From a bacterium (lineage in GTDB: Bacteria > BMS3Abin14), in contig CP070719.1 of NCBI GenBank assembly GCA_020350725.1, positions 1,647,965 through 1,693,106 on the forward strand: 45,142 bases of DNA. Direction: 5' to 3'. The translations under genes and the position numbers were made by a program. Positions 25,523 through 35,220 of the stretch are shown here, in pieces. The notes under the pieces are model-generated. The model had not been told where the DNA came from. It searched no databases and worked only from the letters and a program-made list of their open reading frames with translations. The first letter of the stretch is position 1; every line of letters starts with the position of its first letter.

Positions 25523-25731
25523 CCTGACCCTCCGGTCCAGAGTATCGGAAGTCGGAGATTGGAGATTAGAGATTGGAGAGGGGAATAAGACCCTGGACAT
25601 CGGCTTATCCGAGCCGCAGATAGTTGGGGTGTTAAGCGTTCAACATCAGATGCTCCAATATCCGGTATTCCCTTATTCGATGTGCTATTATCTGATGGTC
25701 CAATCTCCCACGATCGAGAAGCGAGGTCTCA
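25523..25731. repeat. spacer with ATTGGAGATTAGAG words
   Basis: No gene. The stretch 25552-25582 carries degenerate GATTGGAGATTAGAGATTGG words, the same family as 39568-39640 and, inverted, 33660-33700. Related ATCAGATGCTCCAATATC and ATCTGATGGTCCAATCTC words lie at 25644-25710. The ribosome site GAGG for the next gene is at 25723-25726. Confidence 0.5.
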
Positions 25732-26559
25732 TTGAGCGGTAAGACACCCGATTCCAGGGTTACCATCCTCTTCATCGGCGATATTGTCGGAAAGCCCGGA
25801 AGAATGGCCGTCCGCGACCTGCTCGACGGGTTGGTGGACAGATACAGCATCGATCTGGTGGCGGCCAACGCAGAGAATGCCGCCGGTGGTTTCGGTATCA
25901 CCTCTGATACGGCCCAGGATCTTTTTGACTCGGGTGTCCATGTTCTGACCACGGGCAACCACGTCTGGGACAAGAAAGAGTCTCTCGCCCTCCTGGAGGA
26001 GTCGGATCACATCCTGAGACCCGCCAACTATCCTCCCGGCACGCCGGGAAAGGGAGTCTGCACGGTGACCACTCCCGGCGGCACCGATGTCGCCATCATC
26101 AACCTCTCGGGCCGGATCTTCATGGACTGCGTCGACTGTCCCTTCAGGAAGGCCGATGAACTCCTGGATGGCCTCCCTGAATCAGTCCGGTGCGTCCTCG
26201 TCGATTTCCACGCCGAGGCCACCTCGGAGAAAAGAGCTTTCTCACTCTATCTCGACGGAAGGGCCGGCGCCGTTGTGGGAACCCACACCCACATCCCGAC
26301 GGCGGACGAGAGGATCCTGCCCTACGGCACGGCCTATATAACGGACGTGGGCATGACCGGCAACGAGGACGGCTCGGTGATCGGTATCGATTACGGGGCC
26401 GCCCGGTACCGTTTCCTGACTCAGATGCCGGTGAGGTTTGACCTCGCCAAGGGGGTACCTGTCCTGAACGGGGCCCTCATAGAGCTCCTGGCCGACACGG
26501 GTAAAGCCGTCGGCATTCAGAGGGTCAGCCTGTCCCTGGACCGAACCGTCTCCCCATAG
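25732..26559 (+). CDS. YmdB-family metallophosphoesterase
   Basis: 275 residues. Family members hydrolyse 2',3'-cyclic AMP and influence mRNA stability and surface behaviour. The metal ligands are visible in ILFIGDIVGKPGR, ANAENAAGGFGI, TTGNHVWDKKE, VDFHAEATSEK, VVGTHTHIPTADERILP and ITDVGMTG. The TTG start at 25732 has GAGG five bases upstream. It lies downstream of the RNase Y gene, the usual partner. The C-terminal end is 19 bases from the xseA start. Confidence 0.92.
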   Translation: MSGKTPDSRVTILFIGDIVGKPGRMAVRDLLDGLVDRYSIDLVAANAENAAGGFGITSDTAQDLFDSGVHVLTTGNHVWDKKESLALLEESDHILRPANYPPGTPGKGVCTVTTPGGTDVAIINLSGRIFMDCVDCPFRKADELLDGLPESVRCVLVDFHAEATSEKRAFSLYLDGRAGAVVGTHTHIPTADERILPYGTAYITDVGMTGNEDGSVIGIDYGAARYRFLTQMPVRFDLAKGVPVLNGALIELLADTGKAVGIQRVSLSLDRTVSP

Positions 26560-26578
26560 GGGCATAGAGGTAGAGCGC

Positions 26579-27811
26579 CTGACAGTCTTCACCGTCTCAC
26601 AGCTCACGAAGCTGATAAAGACCGCCCTCGAACAGGCGTTTCCGTCCCTCTGGGTCGAAGGTGAGATATCCGATTTCCGGGAATACGCCAGCGGCCATTG
26701 CTATTTTAATCTCAAGGACTCCGAATCGCAGATAAGCGCCGTCATGTTCCGACGCGAGGCGTCTCGATTGCCGTTTCGTCCCGATGACGGCATGCACGTC
26801 CTCGTCCTCGGCCGGGTGACGGTCTATGAGAAGCGGGGTATCTATCAGATCCTCGTCGAGGATGTGGAGCCGAGGGGCATCGGTGCCATTCATGCCGCCC
26901 TCGAGAAACTGAGGGCCAGGCTCGAAGCTGAGGGGCTTTTTGACCCCGAAAGGAAGAGAAGCCTTCCCCGCCGGCCCGCTCGCGTCGGGATCGTGACCAG
27001 CCCGAGCGGAGCGGCGATCCAGGATATTCTCAAGGTTTTCCGGAAGGAGCGGACGCCTGTCCACGTCATCCTCTCACCCGCCTTCGTTCAGGGCGCTGAG
27101 GCTCCGCGGTCCATTGTGGATGCCCTCAGGGATCTCGAAGAGTTGGATGAACTGGATCTGATCATGGTCGGGAGGGGAGGGGGATCCTTCGAGGATCTGC
27201 TTGCCTTCTCCGACGAGGAAGTGGTCCGGGCGGTCTCCGCCTGCCGTGTCCCGGTGATCTCGGCGGTCGGCCATGAGATCGACGTCACCCTGACCGACCT
27301 GGCGGCCGACATCCGGGCGGCGACTCCTACGGCGGGGGCTCAAATCGTGGCCTCGGCCCACGCCCTTCTGGGGGAGGAACTGACCGGGATCGAACTCCGG
27401 CTTGTGTCCTCGATACGGGAGATCCTGGATGACACCGCCGGCCGGCTGCGGTCCGCCGAGGGCCGCCTGGTCCATCCCCGTCACATTCTGGACCAGGGAC
27501 GAATGCGGCTGGACGACCTTTCCTTCCGGATCAGCGCCTTCATCCAGAGCGGAATGGAGAGAAGGAAAGCCGACCTTGACAGGCTGGCGGCGGTGCTTGC
27601 CTCCCTCGGCCCCCAGGCTGTTCTTGACCGCGGCTATGCCGTTGTCCAGCGGATGGACGGAACCGTCGTTCGGCGCTCGGCACAGGTGGAGGTGAAAGAA
27701 GAGCTGTCCGTCAGGCTGGCCAGTGGAGACATCAGCGTGGAAGTGACCGGGAAAGGGAAAGGGGGGCAGGAGACAGGAGACAGGAGTCAGGAGTCGGGAG
27801 GAAAGGCCTGA
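26579..27811 (+). CDS. xseA: exonuclease VII large subunit, probably CTG-initiated
   Basis: Degrades single-stranded DNA; about 410 residues. The N-terminal OB-fold is complete only if translation begins at or near 26579: TVFTVSQLTKLIKTALEQAF and VEGEISDFREYASGHCYFNLKD are clear family sequence, yet no in-frame ATG, GTG or TTG exists before 26744. CTG 26579 lies eight bases after GAGG (26567-26570); ATA 26564 is a less likely alternative. Catalytic-domain signatures are VGIVTSPSGAAIQDI, GRGGGSFEDLLAF, SAVGHEIDVTLTDLAAD and RAATPTAGAQ. The last residues (GGQETGDRSQESGGKA) are encoded by a spacer-type word repeat. No xseB follows. Confidence 0.9.
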   Translation: MTVFTVSQLTKLIKTALEQAFPSLWVEGEISDFREYASGHCYFNLKDSESQISAVMFRREASRLPFRPDDGMHVLVLGRVTVYEKRGIYQILVEDVEPRGIGAIHAALEKLRARLEAEGLFDPERKRSLPRRPARVGIVTSPSGAAIQDILKVFRKERTPVHVILSPAFVQGAEAPRSIVDALRDLEELDELDLIMVGRGGGSFEDLLAFSDEEVVRAVSACRVPVISAVGHEIDVTLTDLAADIRAATPTAGAQIVASAHALLGEELTGIELRLVSSIREILDDTAGRLRSAEGRLVHPRHILDQGRMRLDDLSFRISAFIQSGMERRKADLDRLAAVLASLGPQAVLDRGYAVVQRMDGTVVRRSAQVEVKEELSVRLASGDISVEVTGKGKGGQETGDRSQESGGKA

Positions 27812-28155
27812 ACCAAGCAGGGCATGGAGAATACACCGGGCCGCCACGGAGGACACGGGGGAAGTCCGATCGGTCAGGCTAAATCGGAAAAGCCTTAAAG
27901 CAGAGTTCCGCAGCGGCGGCTTTTTCCATGTCGCACCGCAATGGAACGCTGAGAAATAACGAGAACCGGGGTCCGGTGGATGGAGGACCCGGTAAAACAC
28001 CTCCCAGCGTTGAACCGCAGGGTGACGCAGATGAGATCGGCACTTACGGGATGAAGCGCTCTGCTTCGCGAAACCCGGCTTCGCATCTCACTTCACCCGT
28101 AAGGCCAAGATTCTGCCAACTGTGGAATTTGGTATCTGAAATCTGGAATAAAAAA
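27812..28155. other. 344-base spacer with two long imperfect hairpins
   Basis: No credible gene. AACGCTG (27945-27951) pairs with CAGCGTT (28005-28011) and encloses ACCGGG-G-TCC (27965-27974) paired with GGACCCGGT (27985-27993). A second structure pairs 28043-28056 with 28091-28103 with one bulge. A short CCGC/GCGG hairpin followed by five Ts (27908-27925) could weakly terminate xseA. The structures could be repetitive palindromic elements. Confidence 0.5.
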
Positions 28156-28181
28156 AGCGGGCTGAAAGCCCGCTTCTTTTT

Positions 28182-28183
<2 letters not shown>
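28156..28183 (-). terminator. groEL terminator, bidirectional
   Basis: A perfect 8-bp stem AGCGGGCT (28156-28163) and AGCCCGCT (28167-28174) with loop GAA lies between an A-run on the left and a T-run on the right. It can therefore stop transcription from both strands. On the - strand it directly follows the groEL stop. Confidence 0.9.
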
Positions 28184-29831
<1,648 letters not shown>

Positions 29832-29855
29832 TTAGTGAAAAACCGGTAGATAGGA

Positions 29856-30149
29856 TCACTTCTTCTCGATCACGCCGAGGACGTCGTCCTCGCGCATGAT
29901 GAGATAATCTTCATCTTCGATCTTTACGTCCGTGCCGGCGTATTTCCCGAAGAGGATCCTGTCGCCGGCCTTGACATCCAACGCTCGCTGACTGCCGTCC
30001 TCGAGGACTCTCCCCTTACCAACGGCGACGACTTCACCTTCCTGGGGTTTCTCCTTGGCCGTGTCAGGAATGATGATCCCGCCCTTGGTCCGGGCGGTCT
30101 CCTCGAGCCTTCTGACAAGAATGCGGTCCTGAAGTGGTCTGATCTTCAT
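29856..30149 (-). CDS. groES: co-chaperonin GroES
   Basis: Lid of the GroEL chamber, 97 residues from [17 protein letters not shown]. The mobile loop [18 protein letters not shown] that docks on GroEL is intact, as are [25 protein letters not shown] and the C-terminal [16 protein letters not shown]. The start is fixed by GGAGGAG about nine bases upstream; the reading frame continues upstream without another credible start. Confidence 0.97.
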   Translation of the reverse strand: MKIRPLQDRILVRRLEETARTKGGIIIPDTAKEKPQEGEVVAVGKGRVLEDGSQRALDVKAGDRILFGKYAGTDVKIEDEDYLIMREDDVLGVIEKK

Positions 30150-30259
30150 CTTTTCAACTCCTCCTTCGTAATATAGATGACATTGGATCCCGAAGACTGT
30201 GTGCCTTACAAACCTGCCGAGGACAGGGCCGGGACTCCTTCTGTACGCAAAAGACCCCT

Positions 30260-30286
30260 CTGGCACTCTAAAGCGGAGACTGCTAA
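30260..30286 (-). promoter_or_regulatory. CIRCE-like HrcA operator
   Basis: Read on the - strand: TTAGCAGTC, nine bases, GAGTGCCAG. It matches the CIRCE consensus (TTAGCACTC, nine bases, GAGTGCTAA) at 15 of 18 positions with correct spacing. It lies just downstream of the groES promoter, where HrcA repressor binding would block heat-shock gene expression. The hrcA gene is not in the window. Confidence 0.8.
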
Positions 30287-30295
30287 CAAGTGGGC

Positions 30296-30323
30296 AATAT
30301 AACCAACAGCAGATAAAAATCAA
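30296..30323 (-). promoter_or_regulatory. groESL promoter
   Basis: On the - strand, TTGATT (30318-30323), 16 bases, TATATT (30296-30301). The -10 element directly abuts the CIRCE-like operator, the usual layout for HrcA-controlled groE operons. Confidence 0.75.
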
Positions 30324-30709
30324 GGGGGATAAACGAAAAAAAAAGAAAAAGGCCCTTTGGAAAGCCAGGATCCTGCAGCCGCCTGTTTCGTGCAGGTCCG
30401 ACAAAGGCACAGAGATGCCTCATTCCTTCCGCTTGCCAACGTTTCTCTTATTCCGATAGAATGGCCCATCGTAGGAGGAAGGGATCGCGCAGGGCCTTGT
30501 TCAGGCAGGATGGCCGATCAGGAGAGTGGGGCCGCGGGTGGGGATACCGACATTCCTTATGCCGACAAACGTGATCTGGGCCCGAAGACGGACGGAACGA
30601 GGGAGCATGAAGGCTCCAATGCTCCGATGATCCGGTGTCATAAGGGTCGAATATCCTCTTCATCATTTCCCGTTCTCCCTGAGGGGGTCGGTCTGCGAGG
30701 TTGCCGGAA
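30324..30709. other. 386-base divergent spacer with leader of the DUF502 gene
   Basis: Contains an A-rich run (about 30334-30350) behind the groESL promoter and the + strand promoter at 30433-30462. The remaining 240 or so bases form a long leader. One short frame, 30510-30722 (70 codons, starting MADQESGAAGG, ending in CRKCIC), overlaps the next gene's start. It has a poor ribosome site and no recognisable similarity, so I do not call it a gene. Confidence 0.45.
30433..30462 (+). promoter_or_regulatory. promoter of DUF502-PAP2 unit
   Basis: TTGCCA (30433-30438), 18 bases, TAGAAT (30457-30462); each hexamer matches the consensus at five of six positions. It is divergent from the groESL promoter. 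Confidence 0.6.
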
Positions 30710-31411
30710 GTGCATCTGTTAAGGACGATTATCCGGAAATATGTGCTGACGGGCATCCTGGTGCTCATCCCCCTTTTCCTGACGGGCTGGGTCCTGCGGA
30801 CCCTCGTCCGTTTCACCGACAGGGCTCTGGCCCTCATACCCCTTTCCTACCGTCCCGAGGCGTTCATCGGTTTTCCCATTCCGGGGCTCGGACTGATCCT
30901 GTCCCTTCTGATCGTATTCGTCATCGGTGCCCTGGTGGCCAATGTCATCGGACGAGGGGTTCTTGTGCTGGGGGAAAGGATCCTCGAGAAGATCCCGCTT
31001 CTCAGGTGGTTCTACTTCTCCTCCAAGCAGATGCTCGAGGCCATCTTCGTTCAGGGTCATGACAGTTTCCGTCGGGTTGTCCTCGTTCAGTACCCACGCA
31101 TGGGCCTTTACAGCATCGGCTTCGTCACCGGTGAATCCAGAGGTGACCTGAAGGAAAAGATACCCGGCCGATCCTTCACCGTTTTCATCCCCACCACACC
31201 CAATCCCACCTCCGGGTTTCTATATATTATCCCCGAGGAAGAGACCGTTGCTCTGGATTGGAGCGTGGATGAGGCCTTCCGTATGGTCATCTCCGCCGGC
31301 GTTCTCCTGCCCCATGAGAAGGTGCCGAACGCTCTGAACCTCAAAGGGAAGAGCCTGGGCAATTTGCTGAATGAGGCGATCAAGAAGGATGAGGATGCTG
31401 ATGCGGTTTAA
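30710..31411 (+). CDS. DUF502 family membrane protein
   Basis: 233 residues. The N-terminal half has two membrane segments (YVLTGILVLIPLFLTGWVL, about 10-28, and GLILSLLIVFVIGALVANVIG, about 60-80). A conserved loop (ERILEKIPLLRWFYFSSKQMLEAI) and a soluble C-terminal domain (VVLVQYPRMGLYSIGFVTGE, FIPTTPNPTSGFLYIIPEEE) follow. This is the standard DUF502 layout; function is unknown. GTG 30710 is chosen because GAGG (30697-30700) is nine bases upstream; a TTG at 30701 directly after that site is less likely. It overlaps the PAP2-like gene. Confidence 0.85.
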   Translation: MHLLRTIIRKYVLTGILVLIPLFLTGWVLRTLVRFTDRALALIPLSYRPEAFIGFPIPGLGLILSLLIVFVIGALVANVIGRGVLVLGERILEKIPLLRWFYFSSKQMLEAIFVQGHDSFRRVVLVQYPRMGLYSIGFVTGESRGDLKEKIPGRSFTVFIPTTPNPTSGFLYIIPEEETVALDWSVDEAFRMVISAGVLLPHEKVPNALNLKGKSLGNLLNEAIKKDEDADAV

Positions 31412-32249
31412 GGTCCTTTTTCTCGCCCTGTCCCTGGTTGTGGCCCCTTCGGCCCTCTGGGCCGACGAGGCGAAGAATGATACCAGAGTTCTTACTGTCC
31501 TCGAGCCCGAGGTCGAGCATGTCAGTCTGGATCCCGCTTTCGAGATGGTCATGGCCAAGGTCGATAAGGATCTTCACTATCTGCTGTCATCCCCTTTTCG
31601 CTTGACTCCGAAGGGGACGGCTCTGGTAGGACTTACGCTGATAACGACCCTGTATCTGATCGATAATGACGAGAAATATCTTGATGACATATCGGGAGGC
31701 AGTGACGATCGCTACAGGAAGATCTACGAACCGCTTCAGGATCTGGATCGATACCTGCTCGAGGCAACGGCCGGTATCTATCTCCTGGGCTACATTAGGG
31801 ATGACAGGGGCATGAAATCGGACGCTCTCCTCGGCCTTGAATCAGCCGGATTATCGGCCCTTTTCACCGGAGTGCCCGCCTTCATCATCGGGAGGTCGGC
31901 CCCTGAGGACTCGGGAGGCCCTGAGGAATACAAGCCCTTTAAGAAACTCGGGTCCCTCCCTGACGTCGGGTCGTCCATAGTCTTTTCCATCGCAGGCGCT
32001 CTCTCCCGCGGACGCGGCGTCGCTCACTCTATATTCTGGTACAGCCTTGCCACCGGAGTGGGTTTGAGCAGAGTCTACGGTGGAGATGCCTGGCCTTCGG
32101 ACGTATTCCTCGGTGCGGCGATAGGAACGGTTATCGGGAGAACAGTCGCCGGTCTCTCCCAGGAGAACTCCGAAGCCGGCCTCACCCTTGCACCGGTGGT
32201 CACCGCCTCGTCCTCGGCCTACGGCCTCGGTGTCAGGTTGGAGTTCTGA
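31401..32249 (+). CDS. PAP2-fold protein without catalytic residues
   Basis: 282 residues: a signal peptide (about 1-21, MRFKVLFLALSLVVAPSALWA), then a helical membrane domain resembling type 2 phosphatidic acid phosphatases. The three motifs can be aligned but are broken. The RP of motif 1 reads AP (GRSAPED, about 164-170). The PSGH of motif 2 reads PDVG (187-190). In motif 3, SRVYGGDAWPSDV (223-235), the nucleophilic His is Ala230. Spacing and flanking sequence are otherwise as expected, so it is probably a non-hydrolytic member. Starts at 31389 or 31395 are also possible. It overlaps the DUF502 stop and is likely cotranscribed. Confidence 0.75.
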   Translation: MRFKVLFLALSLVVAPSALWADEAKNDTRVLTVLEPEVEHVSLDPAFEMVMAKVDKDLHYLLSSPFRLTPKGTALVGLTLITTLYLIDNDEKYLDDISGGSDDRYRKIYEPLQDLDRYLLEATAGIYLLGYIRDDRGMKSDALLGLESAGLSALFTGVPAFIIGRSAPEDSGGPEEYKPFKKLGSLPDVGSSIVFSIAGALSRGRGVAHSIFWYSLATGVGLSRVYGGDAWPSDVFLGAAIGTVIGRTVAGLSQENSEAGLTLAPVVTASSSAYGLGVRLEF

Positions 32250-32791
32250 TAGGTCAGTTCACGGTTCACAGTTGAAAACCGTCGTGACTGGTGACTCGTG
32301 ATTCGTGATTAGGTATCGAATCCAAAATCCAAAATCCAAAGTCCAAAACCTAGAAAATCTCTGTGGCCCTCTGTGGCGGCGTCTCAAGGGACGCCTCCGT
32401 GGTCCTCTGTGGTAAATTCTTTCTCCTGAATTCTGGCTCCTTTTTCAAAGGCGAGTCCCCGCGTCCGCATTTCACGGGATTGCTTCACGCAGTTCCCTGT
32501 TCGCAATGACAACCGCTTTTTCCCACCATGTCTCCGCACTGGCTATCCAAGTTCCAAGTACCGTGTCTCAGGTTCCATGTCTCACAGACCCTTTTGGATT
32601 TTGGACTTTGGGTTTTGGACCCATTTCCTCCCCCATCTCCGCGTCCCATGTCTCCGGTTCCATGTTCCATGTTCCGGGTATTGCCTGTGATCTGGGAACT
32701 GTGAACCGGGAACCATCTTCTTCGCCCCCTCTGGACTCTGGCCCCTGGACTCTGGACTCCTTTCTCTCCTCGCCCCCTCCCCATCGTTGCC
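32250..32791. repeat. second long word-repeat spacer
   Basis: No gene. The order of modules mirrors part of 21463-22200: GTTCACGGTTCACAG words, GTGACTCGTGATTCGTGATTA words, AAATCCAAAATCCAAAGTCC words, the 50-bp block 32362-32411 (copy of 21721-21770), the block 32476-32628 (copy of 21875-22028), then CTCTGGACTCTGGCC-type words. Differences are mostly point substitutions. Confidence 0.85.
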
Positions 32792-33442
32792 TTACTTCAC
32801 CGGCAATCCTCTGGTCAATCTGTCGGCGAGGCGGGTCGGTTCCGGCAGGCGATATCCCCTCAGACACATCACTGTGCCCCTCAGCGCCTCCTCGGGATCC
32901 AGGAGATGTCCCGGCGACACGAAGATAGGCCTGCAGGACCGTTTTGATCTCAGGACAAAACCAGCGGGATGTCCCGACACGGTGAGAGGTTCCCTTGCTC
33001 CCGCTTCTGCAGAGGGATCCGTGTATTCGCCGATGAGCCTTCTCTTGGCGCAACCGATGGTGGGGAGGCCTGTTATCAGCCCGATATGCGACGCCAGACC
33101 GACACCCCTGGGGTGGGCGATCCCGTGTCCGTCGACGATGATGAGATCGGGCGCCGGCACCTTTTCCAGAAGGGGGAGGAGAGGCGGGATCTCCCGAAAC
33201 GACAGGAGGCCGGGCACGTAGGGAAAGGCGGTTTCCCCCTTCCGCGTCCATGACCCGACCGGCTCCATGGTCGGGAAGCTGAGCAGGACCACCGACGCCC
33301 TGAAACTGCCCGACGATCGACAGTAGGAGACATCGCAGCCGAGCACCGTTCTCACCCGGGGCAGAGAGCCTCCCCGGATCCGGGCGGCCAGAACGCCCTG
33401 AAGAGCAGCGGCCTCCCGGGACGAAAGGTCCCAACTATGCAT
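32792..33442 (-). CDS. nfi: endonuclease V
   Basis: Cleaves DNA near deoxyinosine; 216 residues from MHSWDLSSREAA. Catalytic and substrate motifs are present: GCDVSY (first metal Asp), the wedge YVPGLLSFREIPPLL with its Glu, IIVDGHGIAHPRGVGLASHIG with the third metal ligand, and the C-terminal IGCAKRRLIGEY. An upstream TTG at 33457 would add five residues; neither start has a strong ribosome site. It is the only - strand gene besides groESL and stands alone between repeat spacers. Confidence 0.93.
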   Translation of the reverse strand: MHSWDLSSREAAALQGVLAARIRGGSLPRVRTVLGCDVSYCRSSGSFRASVVLLSFPTMEPVGSWTRKGETAFPYVPGLLSFREIPPLLPLLEKVPAPDLIIVDGHGIAHPRGVGLASHIGLITGLPTIGCAKRRLIGEYTDPSAEAGAREPLTVSGHPAGFVLRSKRSCRPIFVSPGHLLDPEEALRGTVMCLRGYRLPEPTRLADRLTRGLPVK

Positions 33443-33793
33443 TTCTCTCAGCTTCAAAGGTTCTCTTATTCAGTGCCGGGGCAGAGCACCCTCCTCCACC
33501 GCGGGAGGCAAGGGGCCGCATCAGGTTATCATTCCGGTGGTACAGGGGGCAAAATGATTTTCGGACCCCAAGAATGGTGGAGACCCCTAACCACCAGCTC
33601 CCGACCCTTCGACTCAGGACCCCACCCTCCCTGTCGCCCCCGTGACCTCCCATCCCCGATCTCTAATGTCCAATACTCTAATGTCTAATCTCTCCCTCTC
33701 CATCCCCTCTTTCCCCTTTTTATACTTGACTTAAAAGCTGTAAAAAAATAACCTCATCAGGGAAGAAAAAACTACAAAAGGGGGAAAATTGCC
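33443..33793. other. 351-base divergent spacer
   Basis: No gene. Bases 33655-33720 hold TCTAATGTCCAATACTCTAA-type words, the inverse of the words at 39568-39640, followed by pyrimidine-rich CCCTCTCC words. The Rrf2 promoter follows at 33726-33754. Confidence 0.5.
33726..33754 (+). promoter_or_regulatory. candidate promoter of the Rrf2 gene
   Basis: TTGACT (33726-33731), 17 bases, and a poor -10 TAACCT (33749-33754) in an A-rich setting. The weak -10 fits a promoter subject to activation or self-control by the Rrf2 protein, which is inference. Confidence 0.4.
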
Positions 33794-34261
33794 TTGGCCA
33801 TGAGACTCTCGACGAAAAGCCGTTATGGAGTGAGAGCGCTGTTCGACATCGCGTACCATTCAGTGGGACTTCCTACCCAGATCAAGGACATCTCGCGCCG
33901 GCAGCAGATCAGTCCCAGGTATCTCGAACAGATCTTTCAGAAGCTGAAGAAGGCTGGGTTGTTGGGGAGCAAAAGAGGACCGAGCGGGGGATACTTCCTT
34001 CTCAGGGAACCGTCTGAAATTACCCTCGGAGATATCATCAGAGCCACGGAGGGTCCGTTTGAACTGGTTTTCTGCGTCAGTGAGAACCCGCGCAAGATAT
34101 GTCCGCGCAAAGACGATTGCGTGGCCTCCGAGATGTGGACGGACATAAGCCGCAAGCTGGGCGATTTCTTCGATTCCATTTCCATCGCCCAGCTATGTGA
34201 GCAGGCACGTGAGGTGGGTGTCGAAAGGGAGTACAACCACCCGTACACCTACCACATCTAA
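33794..34261 (+). CDS. Rrf2/IscR-type regulator with cysteine triad
   Basis: 155 residues. The winged HTH begins MRLSTKSRYGVRALFDIAYH. The recognition region QISPRYLEQIFQKLKKAGLLGSKRGPSGGYFLLREP is the family signature. Three cysteines follow in CVSENPRKICPRKDDC (spacing 8 and 5), the pattern that holds a 2Fe-2S cluster in IscR-like sensors. TTG 33794 is nine bases after GGGGG; an ATG at 33800 gives the more usual N-terminus but has poor spacing. No isc genes follow; instead a LarE-like gene lies 49 bases downstream. Confidence 0.9.
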   Translation: MAMRLSTKSRYGVRALFDIAYHSVGLPTQIKDISRRQQISPRYLEQIFQKLKKAGLLGSKRGPSGGYFLLREPSEITLGDIIRATEGPFELVFCVSENPRKICPRKDDCVASEMWTDISRKLGDFFDSISIAQLCEQAREVGVEREYNHPYTYHI

Positions 34262-34310
34262 GGGATCTTTGTCCTTTAACCCGTACCCCCTGCGTCGGGC
34301 AGGTGAGACA

Positions 34311-35162
34311 ATGACCAAGAGCAGCCAGTCAGCCAGCATCTCCAAGGGAGCTCCGGTTTCAAGTCTGAGCCGGTTGAGATCCATCCTCAATGAGATGGGG
34401 TCCGTCCTGATCGCCTTTTCAGGAGGAGTTGACAGCACCTTCCTGCTGATGTTCGCCACCGAGGTCCTCGGCCCGGGGGCGGTCTGGGCTGTGACCGTCG
34501 ACACCCCCCTCCTGCCGGAGGGCGAAGTATCGGAGGCCGTCCATCTGGCCCAGAAGCAGAGTATCAGGATCAGGACGGTGAAGATGGACCCTCTGGCGGT
34601 TCCTGAAGTGGCAGGCAATCAGCCCGATCGATGTTATGTCTGCAAGAAGATGATTTTCACCCGGCTGATGTCCATGGCGGAGGGGATGGGGATACCCTGG
34701 GTCCTTGAGGGCACGAATGCGGATGACACCGTAGGGTACCGGCCCGGGATCAGGGCCCTGGAGGAAATGGGCATCCGCAGCCCTCTCCGGGAGGCAGGTC
34801 TCACCAAGGAGGACATCAGGGCAGAGAGCCGCAGGATGGGACTTGCCACGTGGGACCGGCCCTCGAGCCCCTGTCTGGCGACCAGGTTCCCCTACGGTGA
34901 ACCGCTTGTCGCAGACCACCTCAAGCAGGTCGACAGGGGTGAACGGCTGCTCAGGGATCTGGGATTCGAGACGGTGAGGTTAAGAAAGCACGGAGATGTG
35001 GCAAGGATCGAGGTCCCGGCCGACCGCATCGGCGATCTCATGGCCGAGAAACAGCGGGTGGTCATTGTTTCATTCCTCAGAGATCTGGGGTTTTCGTACG
35101 TTACCGTCGATATCGAGGGATTTCGCTCCGGCAGCATGGATGAGAAGATCGACACCGGATGA
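34311..35162 (+). CDS. larE: LarE-type ATP-dependent sulfur transferase
   Basis: 283 residues. The PP-loop pyrophosphatase motif is SGGVDS (37-42). Further family markers are CYVCKKMIF (Cys108, Cys111), EGTNADD (133-139), SPLREAGLTKEDIR and the conserved RPSSPCLATRFPYG with Cys188. LarE makes the thio groups of the nickel-pincer cofactor of lactate racemase. The CxxC plus a third cysteine corresponds to the variant that uses a 4Fe-4S cluster rather than sacrificing its own cysteine. No larA, larB or larC is in the window, so the substrate may differ. ATG 34311 has AGGTGA just upstream. Confidence 0.88.
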   Translation: MTKSSQSASISKGAPVSSLSRLRSILNEMGSVLIAFSGGVDSTFLLMFATEVLGPGAVWAVTVDTPLLPEGEVSEAVHLAQKQSIRIRTVKMDPLAVPEVAGNQPDRCYVCKKMIFTRLMSMAEGMGIPWVLEGTNADDTVGYRPGIRALEEMGIRSPLREAGLTKEDIRAESRRMGLATWDRPSSPCLATRFPYGEPLVADHLKQVDRGERLLRDLGFETVRLRKHGDVARIEVPADRIGDLMAEKQRVVIVSFLRDLGFSYVTVDIEGFRSGSMDEKIDTG

Positions 35163-35220
35163 TTTCTTCCTGGCACTCTTTCGTTGACGCACCCCGAGGG
35201 GTGGAAAGGGAGACCAATTC

